Source: Prochlorococcus sp. AG-347-O22 (GTDB lineage: Bacteria > Cyanobacteriota > Cyanobacteriia > PCC-6307 > Cyanobiaceae). Taken from it: a stretch of DNA of 64,000 nt. The stretch covers positions 207,284-271,283 of the forward strand of contig QCCX01000001.1 in the NCBI GenBank assembly GCA_003278845.1, in the 5' to 3' direction. The notes beneath the pieces are model-generated. The model was not told the DNA's origin. It worked only from the letters and a program-made list of their open reading frames with translations, and did no database searches. A program made the position numbers and the translations under genes. Positions 16,496-25,335 of this stretch are shown here, piece after piece. Numbering within the stretch: position 1 is the stretch's first letter; every line of letters starts with the position of its first letter.

Positions 16496-17142
16496 GTATC
16501 CCAAGAGTAATAATTGTTATAGCATCTAGTCTTGATGGGAGAATTGCATTTCCTGGAGGTGAAGAATCGCATCTTGGAAGCGAAGAAGATAAAAAAATGT
16601 TAAATCAACACTTATCAATAGTGGACGCCACCATTTTTGGTTTAGGTACTTTAATAGCTCATCAATCAACTTACCTAATTAAAAATCTCAATGGTAATGA
16701 CGAAGTAACAATATCAAAAAAACAACCAATTTCTATAGTTGCTTCAAATAGCAAAAAATTTAACAGTAATTGGAAATACTTTCGTCAACCAATTAGAAGA
16801 TGGCTAATAAGCTCAAGTAAAGTTGATAATTCTTCAAATAATGACTTCGAGAAACAACTCTTTTTCGAAGATTCATGGAGTAAAACTTTAATTTCACTTA
16901 AAAAACAAGGGATAAATGATCTAGCTCTTTTAGGAGGTGCAAAACTTATAAATTCATTCATAAAAGAGGATCTAATAACAGATATAAAAATTACAATAAT
17001 TCCACAAATTATTGGAGGTAAATATACATGGATCCCTCCAGAAAAAACAAATGAGATTTTTAATCTCAAAAGACTATGGGAAATAAAATCAGTTAAAAAT
17101 TTAATGAATAATGAAATCCATATTCATTACAAAAAAATTTGA
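16492..17142 (+). CDS. RibD C-terminal/dihydrofolate-reductase-like protein
   Basis: The 216-residue protein has the fold of the reductase half of RibD and of DHFR. Visible blocks are VIIVIASSLDGRIAFPGG at the start, VDATIFGLGTL, and LLGGAKLINSFIKEDLITDI near the end. It has no deaminase domain. It may reduce a pterin, a pyrimidine or folate. The start TTG 16492 overlaps the TGA of the PTPS gene (TTGA), a strong sign of coupling and of a pterin-related role, which is inference. The next gene follows after 17 bp. Confidence 0.8.
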   Translation: MSIPRVIIVIASSLDGRIAFPGGEESHLGSEEDKKMLNQHLSIVDATIFGLGTLIAHQSTYLIKNLNGNDEVTISKKQPISIVASNSKKFNSNWKYFRQPIRRWLISSSKVDNSSNNDFEKQLFFEDSWSKTLISLKKQGINDLALLGGAKLINSFIKEDLITDIKITIIPQIIGGKYTWIPPEKTNEIFNLKRLWEIKSVKNLMNNEIHIHYKKI

Positions 17143-17159
17143 AATAGATTCAATATTAA

Positions 17160-18314
17160 ATGAACCAAAAAATACATAAAGTTGAAGTCAAATTGTCAAT
17201 TAAGGAAATCTCCAAGGAGATATGGAATGAATTAACAAATGAAATCAATAATCCATTCTATGAATGGACTTGGCTTAAAAACCTTGAAATATCAAAAAGT
17301 GTCTCAAGAGAAACTGGTTGGCAACCTCTATATTTTGTTGCTTATAAAAATGAAGAAATATTAGGAATTGCTCCACTTTTTTTAAAAAATCATAGCTATG
17401 GAGAATTCATTTTTGATCAATCATTTGCAAGATTGGCTCAAGAGCTGAATTTAAATTATTACCCTAAATTAATTGGAATGAGTCCTTATAGCCCTGTAAA
17501 TGGATATCAATTTCTTTATAAAAAAAATGAAGATAAGAACGAAATTACAAATTTACTCATAAACCATATCGAAAGCTTCGCAATTACAAACAAAATTTTA
17601 AGTTGTAATTTTTTATATATTGATGAGAGCTGGGGCGACCATCTTAAATCTTTGGGATACCATGAATGGATAAATTCCAGCAGTGAATGGAGGAATAATG
17701 GAGAAAAAACGTTTGATGATTTTCTTTCAAGATTTAACTCTAATCAGAGAAAAAATATAAAAAAAGAGAGGAAATCAATTACTAAACAAGATATTAAAAT
17801 AAAAATTTTTAATGAAATTGATATCAACCAAGAAATACTCGAAAAAATGCATGATTTTTATGAACAGCATTGTTCGAGGTGGGGAGTCTGGGGAAGTAAA
17901 TATTTAACTCCTACATTTTTCGAGAAAATTCTTGATAATAAAAAAAATCTTTTACTTTTTAGCGCATCAAAAAATGATTCAAATGATATTTTTGCTATGT
18001 CTATGTGCGTTAAAAATAAAAACAACTTATGGGGTAGATATTGGGGTAGTCAAGAAGAAATATCTAATTTACATTTTGAATTATGCTACTACCAGCCAAT
18101 TGAATGGGCAATAAAAAATAGTATCCATTTGTTTGATCCAGGAGCAGGCGGGAAACATAAAAGAAGGAGGGGGTTTTTTGCGAAAAGCACCATTAGCTTG
18201 CATAAGTGGTTTGATAAAAATATGGAAAATATAATTTATCCTTGGCTAAATGAAGTAAATAAACAAACTAAGATGGAAATTGATATTGAAAATAAATCTA
18301 TACCCTTTAAATAA
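17160..18314 (+). CDS. GNAT-fold peptidoglycan-type acyltransferase-like protein (DUF482/COG3146)
   Basis: This 384-residue protein belongs to a FemAB/GNAT-like family annotated as peptidogalycan biosynthesis/recognition. Conserved blocks are ETGWQPLYFVAYKN, LGIAPLFLKNHSYGEFIFD, YYPKLIGMSPYSPVNG, FDPGAGGKHKRRRGF and WFDKN. There is no signal peptide or membrane span. The real acceptor is unknown. The ATG is at 17160. It may share a transcript with the PTPS and RibD-C genes upstream. Codon use is the same as its neighbours. Confidence 0.8.
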   Translation: MNQKIHKVEVKLSIKEISKEIWNELTNEINNPFYEWTWLKNLEISKSVSRETGWQPLYFVAYKNEEILGIAPLFLKNHSYGEFIFDQSFARLAQELNLNYYPKLIGMSPYSPVNGYQFLYKKNEDKNEITNLLINHIESFAITNKILSCNFLYIDESWGDHLKSLGYHEWINSSSEWRNNGEKTFDDFLSRFNSNQRKNIKKERKSITKQDIKIKIFNEIDINQEILEKMHDFYEQHCSRWGVWGSKYLTPTFFEKILDNKKNLLLFSASKNDSNDIFAMSMCVKNKNNLWGRYWGSQEEISNLHFELCYYQPIEWAIKNSIHLFDPGAGGKHKRRRGFFAKSTISLHKWFDKNMENIIYPWLNEVNKQTKMEIDIENKSIPFK

Positions 18315-18374
18315 AAAATTATTTAGCTTTACCAAAGATTATATTAGTAATATAGTTTTTATTAACTTCTAAGA

Positions 18375-18761
18375 ATGGATTCTAGTAAAAGTTTCGATGA
18401 AAAAATAAATATTGATGATAATCTATCCAACCGATATATAGACTTAGATCCAAACGGTTATTTTATTATAAAAGTAGATTTAGAAGAAAATAAAATAATT
18501 TTAGAGCACTTTTTAAATAATATTAATGATGACGGATATGCACTTGACCCAGAAACAAATGAACCAATTAAATGCGATTCTCAAAATAAAAGAGTTAGTA
18601 ATGAAGTTTTTAAAGGTATCAGTGCGAAACAACTTGGAATATTGATCACTGAAGAAAGAAATGACTTAATAACCAGATTCGATCATGCCCTATATTTAGG
18701 CCGGGAACTACAAAAAGCAGAAGAATGTTTATACAAAAAATTACCATATATCCAAGATTAA
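18375..18761 (+). CDS. DUF4346 family protein
   Basis: This 128-residue soluble protein matches the cyanobacterial DUF4346 pattern: RYIDLDPNGYFIIKVD, ...DPETNEPIKCD, ...SAKQLGILITE and the ending DHALYLGRELQKAE...PYIQD. Related domains occur next to pterin- or corrinoid-dependent methyltransferase parts in other organisms, but the function here is unknown. The ATG is at 18375. An AT-only dyad (18340-18354) lies just upstream and may be a weak terminator or promoter part. Confidence 0.75.
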   Translation: MDSSKSFDEKINIDDNLSNRYIDLDPNGYFIIKVDLEENKIILEHFLNNINDDGYALDPETNEPIKCDSQNKRVSNEVFKGISAKQLGILITEERNDLITRFDHALYLGRELQKAEECLYKKLPYIQD

Positions 18762-18825
18762 GAAATTAAACGAAAAAAACTAATCTTTTCATCTGATGTT
18801 AAATTAAATAAAAATAAAAAAATTA

Positions 18826-18918
18826 ATGAACATCATTTTCTATTTTGCATTTATTGGTTTTGGTTTTGGAGCTGCTTTCGCATTAGATAAGCTCTTAAGA
18901 GCAGTTAAATTAATTTAA
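18826..18918 (+). CDS. petL: Cytochrome b6-f complex subunit 6 (PetL), 30 residues
   Basis: This tiny gene encodes MNIIFYFAFIGFGFGAAFAL plus DKLLRAVKLI. It is one transmembrane helix followed by a short basic tail ending in K-L-I, matching the layout of cyanobacterial and plastid PetL (30-32 residues, ending in K-I-R-L-I or S-I-K-L-I). PetL is a single-helix peripheral subunit of the b6-f complex in the thylakoid membrane. The gene lies between DUF4346 and the convergent rimO, whose stop is 4 bp away, and fills what would otherwise be an unexplained gap. Confidence 0.7.
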   Translation: MNIIFYFAFIGFGFGAAFALDKLLRAVKLI

Positions 18919-18922
18919 AAAA

Positions 18923-20287
18923 CTACAAAATTTTAATAGTCTCTCCATACAAATCATATTCATCCGCAAAATAAATATTTGCTTCAACAAATTTACCAAT
19001 ATAATTTTTCAAATCATTATTAGCATTAGTAGATAAAATTACAGTTCCGTCAATTTCAGGCGCGAAATTGTAGGATCGACCTATTAATTCGTTATTATCT
19101 GATATTTTCTCTACCAAAATCTTCATTTTTGAACCAACATATGTCTGATTTTTAACTTTAGAAATATTTTGTTGAACTGAAATAACGTTATCTTTTCTTG
19201 CCTCTGCAACCTCTGCTGATACTTTATGTGGCAAATGAAAAGCTGCAGTTCCTTCCTCAGGAGAAAAAATAAAGACTCCAACGTGATCAAATTTGTGCCT
19301 ATCCAAAAATTCGAGAAGATGTTCAAAATGTTCTTTTTGTTCTCCAGGGAAACCAACAATGAGGCTAGTTCTTAATACAGCAGATGGAATTTCTTCTCTA
19401 ATTTTCTCCAAAATTGATTCATTCAAAGAAGCCTGCCAAGGTCTATTCATACTCTTCAACACATCTGGATGACTATGCTGAAGTGGCAAATCAAAGTAAG
19501 GCACAATATTCTTTGAATTTTTAAAAGCTCTAATAACTTCATTAGTTAAACCCGTTGGATAAGCATAATGTATCCTTATCCAAGGAATTGGAACTTTAGA
19601 AAGCTCATTCAAAAGTTTAGCTAATGATGGTTTTCCATAAATATCTTGACCATAATTAGTTGTTATTTGACTAATTAATATGATTTCTTGAATCCCCTGT
19701 TTCGCGAGACTTTTGGCTTCTGAAATTATAGATTCTATTGTTCTACTTCTTTGCGGACCTCTCAACTTAGGAATAATACAAAAAGCGCAATTATAATTGC
19801 AGCCTTCAGCAATACGAAGATAAGCAACAAATTTGTTTTTATCTACAAAACGAGGTATTTCCTCATCTGCAATGAATTCAGGTATCTTTGAAACTTCATT
19901 AACAATTTCACCTTTTTTTACTCTGTCTAAAACCTTTGCTATCTTTTGATAATCTCCTGTTCCAACCAAAGCTTTTATTTCAGGTATTTCTTTTAGAAGT
20001 TCATCTTTAAAATGCTGAGCCATACAGCCTGCAACTATTACTTCCTTTCCTTGATTAGTATATTCTAGAATTTTTCTAATAGATTCTTCTCTAGCTGTTT
20101 CAATAAAACTGCAAGTATTTACAACAACAACATTTGCATCATTTATATTGCTGTCAACTTCATAACCCTCTTTATCTAATAAGCCTTGCATATGTTCAGT
20201 ATCAACAAGATTTTTCTCACAACCAACATGACTGAATGCAATCTTAGATAGTTTTTTTTCTTTTACTTTGAGAGTATTTTGTTTCAC
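18923..20287 (-). CDS. rimO: Ribosomal protein S12 methylthiotransferase
   Basis: RimO is a radical SAM enzyme that adds a methylthio group to the conserved Asp of ribosomal protein S12. The N-terminal domain binds one 4Fe-4S cluster through C23, C59 and C88. The radical SAM cluster is CNYNCAFC (C163, C167, C170). A C-terminal TRAM domain covers about residues 385-454. The start [13 protein letters not shown] points to RimO rather than the tRNA enzyme MiaB. Translation begins at GTG 20287. It depends on Fe-S supply, for which the window also carries sufBCDS. Confidence 0.94.
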   Translation of the reverse strand: MKQNTLKVKEKKLSKIAFSHVGCEKNLVDTEHMQGLLDKEGYEVDSNINDANVVVVNTCSFIETAREESIRKILEYTNQGKEVIVAGCMAQHFKDELLKEIPEIKALVGTGDYQKIAKVLDRVKKGEIVNEVSKIPEFIADEEIPRFVDKNKFVAYLRIAEGCNYNCAFCIIPKLRGPQRSRTIESIISEAKSLAKQGIQEIILISQITTNYGQDIYGKPSLAKLLNELSKVPIPWIRIHYAYPTGLTNEVIRAFKNSKNIVPYFDLPLQHSHPDVLKSMNRPWQASLNESILEKIREEIPSAVLRTSLIVGFPGEQKEHFEHLLEFLDRHKFDHVGVFIFSPEEGTAAFHLPHKVSAEVAEARKDNVISVQQNISKVKNQTYVGSKMKILVEKISDNNELIGRSYNFAPEIDGTVILSTNANNDLKNYIGKFVEANIYFADEYDLYGETIKIL

Positions 20288-20392
20288 AATTTGAAAAATA
20301 AGAATTAAAAGATTTAAAAAGCATTTCGTATATAACTCTCATGCCAAGATAATATTAAGATAGAAAATGTAAATAACAAACTTTCTTTTTGT

Positions 20393-21328
20393 ATGGCCCT
20401 TAAGACTGTAAACAGGAGAAATAAAAAAGATTTGAAATGGCCAAAAATCATAATCGCAATCCTTAGCACTATAGGCTTAGTTGATACAGGTTCGATTACT
20501 TTAAAAAACTGGGGATTATTTACTTCGCTTTCATGCCCAGGAATACAAAACGGTTGCGAAACAGTTTTAAATAGTCCTTGGGGTACTTTATTTGAAAATA
20601 ATCAAGTTAATATACCTCTCTCATTAGCTGGATTTATAACATATTTATCAATCTTAGTTATCACAATAATATTGTCTCTTAATTTAATTTCCCCAAAAGA
20701 AAAACTAAACAAGTTTTTATGGTGGTTAGTATTTCTAATTTCTTGTGCGTCATCAACATTTAGCTTTTTATTGATAAATATAATGTTTTTTAAGATTCAA
20801 GCATATTGCTTTTTTTGTATACTTTCAGCAATTTTGTCGTTTTCTATCTTTATAATTTCTATGATTGGAGCAAAGTTCGAAAGTAGAGAACCTATGATTT
20901 TTAGAGGTTTCATTGTAGCCATTAGTGTACTACTGGGGGGGCTAATTTGGTCAACAAACGTTGACCCCTCTAATGCTATTGATGTTGCAAACCCCACTGA
21001 AAATGTATCACCAATAATTAGCACTTCAAGCTCTCCCCAGAAGATAAAGTTTGCAAAATTTTTAAGTGAAAACAATATTGTTATGTATAGTGCATACTGG
21101 TGCCCTCATTGCCACGATCAGAAACAATTATTTGGTAAGGAAGCAGTTAAAGAATTAAAAGTAGTTGAGTGTGCTAAAGATGGTAAAGATAATGAGTATG
21201 AGCTATGCCAAACGAAAGGAATCAGTGGATTTCCTTCTTGGGAAATAAATGGAGAAATTATTAGTGGTACGCGTGACTTAAAGGAATTAGCAACAAAAAC
21301 TGAATATCAAGGAGATATTAATTTTTAA
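20393..21328 (+). CDS. Vitamin K epoxide reductase-thioredoxin fusion
   Basis: This membrane protein makes disulfide bonds in exported or lumenal proteins, passing electrons to quinone. Residues 15-190 form the VKOR part with several membrane helices, the loop cysteines C48 and C55, and the CFFC pair C139/C142. After a linker, residues 215-311 form a thioredoxin-like domain with CPHC (C237/C240) and two further cysteines (C260, C272). This layout matches the cyanobacterial VKOR homologue, called LTO1 in plants. The ATG is at 20393. It overlaps nadB tail to tail by 11 bp. Confidence 0.92.
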   Translation: MALKTVNRRNKKDLKWPKIIIAILSTIGLVDTGSITLKNWGLFTSLSCPGIQNGCETVLNSPWGTLFENNQVNIPLSLAGFITYLSILVITIILSLNLISPKEKLNKFLWWLVFLISCASSTFSFLLINIMFFKIQAYCFFCILSAILSFSIFIISMIGAKFESREPMIFRGFIVAISVLLGGLIWSTNVDPSNAIDVANPTENVSPIISTSSSPQKIKFAKFLSENNIVMYSAYWCPHCHDQKQLFGKEAVKELKVVECAKDGKDNEYELCQTKGISGFPSWEINGEIISGTRDLKELATKTEYQGDINF

Positions 21329-22985
21329 TAAATCTTTTTTGAATTTTTTGATCTAACTGTTGTCTAGTATGGCATTCCCAATTTTTATCTTTATTAGGGA
21401 AATCATCTCTATAATGCCCTCCTCTACTTTCCTCTCTAAATAGACAAGCTTTTAATAAAGTTATGGTGGTTATTTGTCTATTCTTTAAATCAAGTAAAAG
21501 ATTTAATGCTCTTCTATTGGGTTCACTAAGTTTTATATTTTGATCAAATTTTATTTTTTCAAGACTATTGAGTAAATCATTTTTATTTAATTTATCTATA
21601 TCATTTTGAATGTAGTTTAAAAATTTGCTCATATTTGCCTTATTTCGAGATACACCTAAATTTAACCAACATAGTTTTCTTAGTTCATCAATTTTTTCAG
21701 CAATTATAGAAATTTGATCTTCTTTAGGATCTTCAATATCAAACTCTTGAAATGATCTATCAAATTTTTCAAATTTAGGAAGGTCATTCAAAATAATTGA
21801 AGACATTTTTCTTGCGAAAACAAGACACTCCATCAGTGAATTACTTGCCAGTCTATTAGCACCATGCACACCTGTAGAAGCAACTTCTCCAACTGCATAT
21901 AATCCTTTTCTTGTTGAAGATGCATTTAGATCAGTTTTAACACCTCCCATCCAATAATGAGCTGCAGGAGCTACGGGAATAACCTCATTTAAAGGGTTAA
22001 CACCATAATCTTGACAACGACTTAAGATCGTAGGAAAGCGCACTACAATTTTTTCTGGGTCAATATACCGAAGATCTAAGCCAACATGGTCTACATTATT
22101 ATCATGCATATTTTTCATAATTGCTCTACTTACCTGATCTCTAGTAGCTAGATCACGATTTTCAAGATTTTTAACTGGACTTTCACCATTTTTATCAACT
22201 AAGATAGCTCCTTCCCCTCTAAGTGCCTCAGATATTAAGAAGCAAGGTGCACCATAAAATTTTAAAGCGGTTGGATGAAATTGCACGAACTCTAAATCTT
22301 CGATAGCAGCTCCTGCTTTCCATGCAAGAGCAATCCCTTCACCAGAGGATTGAGCAGGATTTGTTGTATTTGTAAATAAGTGCCCACCACCACCCGTAGC
22401 CAAAACAACAGCTCTAGATTTAATCCAATATAAATTTGCGCCATCAAGAACCTGAACTCCTCTACATTCTTTATTATCAATGAGAAGTTCAGTTACTCTT
22501 ACACCCCTGCAGTGAAGAATATTTTTTTTATTCTCAATATGATCTTCTAGAACTTCAACTAATGCTCGTCCAGTACGATCTTTAACATGTAAAACTCTTC
22601 TTCGTGAATGGGCTGCTTCCAAGGTAGTAGCTAGTTGATTAGAACTTTGATCAAAAATCATCCCTAAATTCTGCAACCTTTCTACACAACTTGGAGCTTC
22701 TTTAACTAGCATTTCTACAGCTTGAAAATCGCATAGTCCATCTCCTGCTCTTAAAGTATCATCAGCATGAAGATCAAATGAATCATCTTCTCTAACAACA
22801 GATGCAATTCCTCCTTGAGCCCATCTACTGGAAGATACCTTACTAGTATTTCTATTTAGAAGAAGCACTTTTAAATTTGAGGGTAATTCAAGACAAGTCA
22901 TAAGGCCAGCAGCTCCAGCACCTATAACGATTACATCCCAATTATTTATTGGTATCGGTTCTTGCGAAAATGGAGCCCTTAACAT
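21318..22985 (-). CDS. nadB: L-aspartate oxidase
   Basis: This flavoenzyme oxidises L-aspartate to iminoaspartate for NAD synthesis, with NadA as partner. The 555 residues match the family. The FAD motif GAGAAGL is near residue 22. Further blocks are SSRWAQGGIA, the HSRRRVLHVKDRTG segment, and GGVKTDLN...GLYAVGEVASTGVHGANR, all NadB/fumarate-reductase signatures. The ATG overlaps the stop of the upstream DUF3120 gene by one base (TAATG). nadA is not in the window. Confidence 0.95.
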   Translation of the reverse strand: MLRAPFSQEPIPINNWDVIVIGAGAAGLMTCLELPSNLKVLLLNRNTSKVSSSRWAQGGIASVVREDDSFDLHADDTLRAGDGLCDFQAVEMLVKEAPSCVERLQNLGMIFDQSSNQLATTLEAAHSRRRVLHVKDRTGRALVEVLEDHIENKKNILHCRGVRVTELLIDNKECRGVQVLDGANLYWIKSRAVVLATGGGGHLFTNTTNPAQSSGEGIALAWKAGAAIEDLEFVQFHPTALKFYGAPCFLISEALRGEGAILVDKNGESPVKNLENRDLATRDQVSRAIMKNMHDNNVDHVGLDLRYIDPEKIVVRFPTILSRCQDYGVNPLNEVIPVAPAAHYWMGGVKTDLNASSTRKGLYAVGEVASTGVHGANRLASNSLMECLVFARKMSSIILNDLPKFEKFDRSFQEFDIEDPKEDQISIIAEKIDELRKLCWLNLGVSRNKANMSKFLNYIQNDIDKLNKNDLLNSLEKIKFDQNIKLSEPNRRALNLLLDLKNRQITTITLLKACLFREESRGGHYRDDFPNKDKNWECHTRQQLDQKIQKRFIKN

Positions 22986-23752
22986 TAAACCAATCCACTA
23001 AAAGTTGGTTGCAGAATTGCTAAAACAATAAAAATACCATCAACAATTAATGTCGTTTGAATTACGTAACCAGAAACTAAGAGTGCTTTACCACTAGTGG
23101 TATTAATAGTGGCAGAATCTAAAATTTCTTTTGAAATAAACCAAAGTATAAGAGCAACTAAAACGATAATAGATAATGATTTTATTTGAATAAGACTTTC
23201 AGAGGTTTTTTGAAGAATCATAGGTGCATTTTCAGAATCTGCTGTAATTACTTGCCTCCATTGATCCATGATTCCGATTAAAAATATTGTAATGTCGGTA
23301 ACTGCGGTTCCAAATAAAGAAGAGATATAAAAACTTGAACCTATTTTCCAATTAGTACCAAATCCAATTAAAGCTAATGGGAGAACTACAGCTTCAACAG
23401 GTATGTGGAGGATAGGAAATGGGCTTAACCATCCCCAGAACAAACATCCACCAAGCCAACTACCTGATACACCAAGTAATAATGAACTGACAATAAACCA
23501 CTTATTTGATCCTTTCTGATTCAAAACAATTGCTACTAAGACAATAACAAAAGTAAAACAAAGGGCGCTTATTGGTTCTAATCTAACCCAAGGGGCTTGA
23601 ACAAAAATAGGTAAAATTACAAAAAAAGAAGACCACAATCTTAAAGCAATAGGATTTGATAAAAAACTATTTTCGTATGAATCAACTGTCTTATGAGATT
23701 CATAGTTGAATTTATCTTTTACCTCTAAATTTTTTGTAATTAATTCTTTCAA
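22985..23752 (-). CDS. DUF3120 membrane protein
   Basis: This 255-residue protein belongs to a cyanobacterial membrane family of unknown function. After a hydrophilic N-terminus of about 30 residues it has around six hydrophobic spans. The block LGGCLFWGWLSPFPILHIPV is the characteristic one I recognise, with RLEPISALCF and FGTAVTDITIFLIG. It is translationally coupled to nadB downstream, which hints at but does not prove a link to NAD metabolism or quinone redox. Confidence 0.8.
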   Translation of the reverse strand: MKELITKNLEVKDKFNYESHKTVDSYENSFLSNPIALRLWSSFFVILPIFVQAPWVRLEPISALCFTFVIVLVAIVLNQKGSNKWFIVSSLLLGVSGSWLGGCLFWGWLSPFPILHIPVEAVVLPLALIGFGTNWKIGSSFYISSLFGTAVTDITIFLIGIMDQWRQVITADSENAPMILQKTSESLIQIKSLSIIVLVALILWFISKEILDSATINTTSGKALLVSGYVIQTTLIVDGIFIVLAILQPTFSGLV

Positions 23753-23770
23753 TGAAAAAGCTTATTTTAA

Positions 23771-23884
23771 TTAATCTAAATCGTGTTTTAGAAAACTGCG
23801 AATGCCATATTTTAATAAATAAAAGGCCCATAATTTCACACCTATATTTAGTTTTTTAAAAGTATTTAATACACTTTGAGTCAT
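23771..23884 (-). CDS. Candidate 37-residue protein upstream of DUF3120
   Basis: An ATG-to-TAA reading of 37 residues fills most of the gap between DUF3120 and the divergent radical SAM gene. It begins MTQSVLNTFKKLNIGVKLWA and continues with a Tyr/Leu-rich, basic amphipathic stretch ending KHDLD. Its composition looks protein-like, with few of the Lys/Asn/Ile runs of random AT-rich sequence. It is on the same strand as DUF3120, 18 bp before it. I recognise no homologue, and it could be chance. Confidence 0.3.
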   Translation of the reverse strand: MTQSVLNTFKKLNIGVKLWAFYLLKYGIRSFLKHDLD

Positions 23885-23930
23885 ATATAAGTTTAGAATA
23901 AATATAAATAAGAGAAATTGGCCTTAAATT

Positions 23931-25310
23931 GTGTGGCAAGAAATTAATTACACGGAAAATCCCAATGATCTTTTGGTTCCTAATATTACTTATAAAATAA
24001 ACCCTGCAGAAATTGAAAGTATTGAAGCTAACTCCATTGCTGAAGAAATAGGATTTGAATCGGGTGATTCAATTATTAGTATAAATGGAAAAAAACCAAG
24101 AGATTTAATTGATTATCAGATTCTAATTAGTGAAGAAATTTTAGACATATCAGTTTTAGATAAAAATCATGTGATTCACAATATAAATATTGAAAAAGAT
24201 CAAGACGTTAATTTAGGTATAAATTTTAAAGATGCATTATTTGATTCAATCAAACAATGCAATAATGGTTGTCCATTTTGTTTTATTGATCAACAGCCAA
24301 GTGGAAAAAGAAAAAGCCTTTATATAAAAGATGATGATTATAGATTAAGTTTCCTATATGGTTCTTATTTAACTCTTACGAATTTAAAAAAAGAAGACTG
24401 GGAAAGAATTGCCATGCAAAAACTATCCCCACTTTTTATTTCAGTTCATGCTACTGATCCCGCCATAAGAGAAAAATTATTAAAAAATAAAAAAGCTGGA
24501 GTGATACTTGATCAAATTTCGTGGTTTGAAAAAAACTCTATTCAAATACATGCTCAAATTGTTGTTTGTCCAGATATAAATGATGGGGAAATTCTTGAGA
24601 AATCAATTTTGGAACTTGCTGAATTCTATAAAAAAACCTCCCAGACAGTACTTTCAGTCGCAGTAGTTCCAGTAGGACTTACAAAATTTAGGCCTGAAAA
24701 TGATGGATTGAAATCAATAAGCCCACAATACGCAAAAAAAACTATTAAACAAGTAGAGGGAATTCAAGCCGCTCTACAAATTACTCTTGGGACTCGTTTT
24801 TGTTGGCTAGCAGACGAATGGTATTTAATTGCTGGTAAAAATTTACCTAGTTACAAAACCTACGAAAATATGCCACAAGAATCTAATGGAGTTGGGACTA
24901 TTAGAAACTTTCTAGAAGCATTAAGAGAGAAGACTCAAAACCTACCCCAAAAAGTAAAAAAGCCAAAAAAAGTTAGTTGGATTGTTGGTAAATTAGTTTA
25001 TGAAGCCTTAATTCCTACAGTTAAGAAATTAAACTTAATTAATGGATTAACAATTAATTTATATGGTTTGCCAAGTATTTATTGGGGTCAAGATCAAGTT
25101 GTTACAGGTCTTCTTACTGGAGAAGATCTAATTTACGGGCTGAAAAATAAGGATTTAGGAGAAGCTGTTTACATACCATCTATAATGTTAAAAATTAATA
25201 CTGATTTATTTTTAGATGATAAAAATATTCAAGAAGTTGAGAATCAAATAAATACTAAAATTCACGTTCTTGATGATTCAAATGATATTATTAATACTTT
25301 GATTGGTTAA
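23931..25310 (+). CDS. TIGR03279/DUF512 radical SAM-like Fe-S protein
   Basis: This 459-residue protein belongs to a cyanobacterial family described as putative Fe-S oxidoreductases. It starts with a PDZ-like region (about 25-90: SIAEEIGFESGDSIISING). A CNNGCPFCFID cluster motif (C110, C114, C117) follows, in radical SAM spacing, then a TIM-barrel-like part with FISVHATDPAIREKLL and a DUF512 C-terminal part. The substrate is unknown. The start is a GTG at 23931. The TolC-like gene follows closely, perhaps on the same transcript. Confidence 0.85.
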   Translation: MWQEINYTENPNDLLVPNITYKINPAEIESIEANSIAEEIGFESGDSIISINGKKPRDLIDYQILISEEILDISVLDKNHVIHNINIEKDQDVNLGINFKDALFDSIKQCNNGCPFCFIDQQPSGKRKSLYIKDDDYRLSFLYGSYLTLTNLKKEDWERIAMQKLSPLFISVHATDPAIREKLLKNKKAGVILDQISWFEKNSIQIHAQIVVCPDINDGEILEKSILELAEFYKKTSQTVLSVAVVPVGLTKFRPENDGLKSISPQYAKKTIKQVEGIQAALQITLGTRFCWLADEWYLIAGKNLPSYKTYENMPQESNGVGTIRNFLEALREKTQNLPQKVKKPKKVSWIVGKLVYEALIPTVKKLNLINGLTINLYGLPSIYWGQDQVVTGLLTGEDLIYGLKNKDLGEAVYIPSIMLKINTDLFLDDKNIQEVENQINTKIHVLDDSNDIINTLIG

Positions 25311-25335
25311 TCGAATATTTTCGATACTAAAAAAC

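Noticed and set aside
18340..18354. TATATTA-G-TAATATA followed by T-run as a terminator
   Set aside because: The stem is A/T only with a one-base loop, so it would be too weak; it may equally be part of a promoter for DUF4346.
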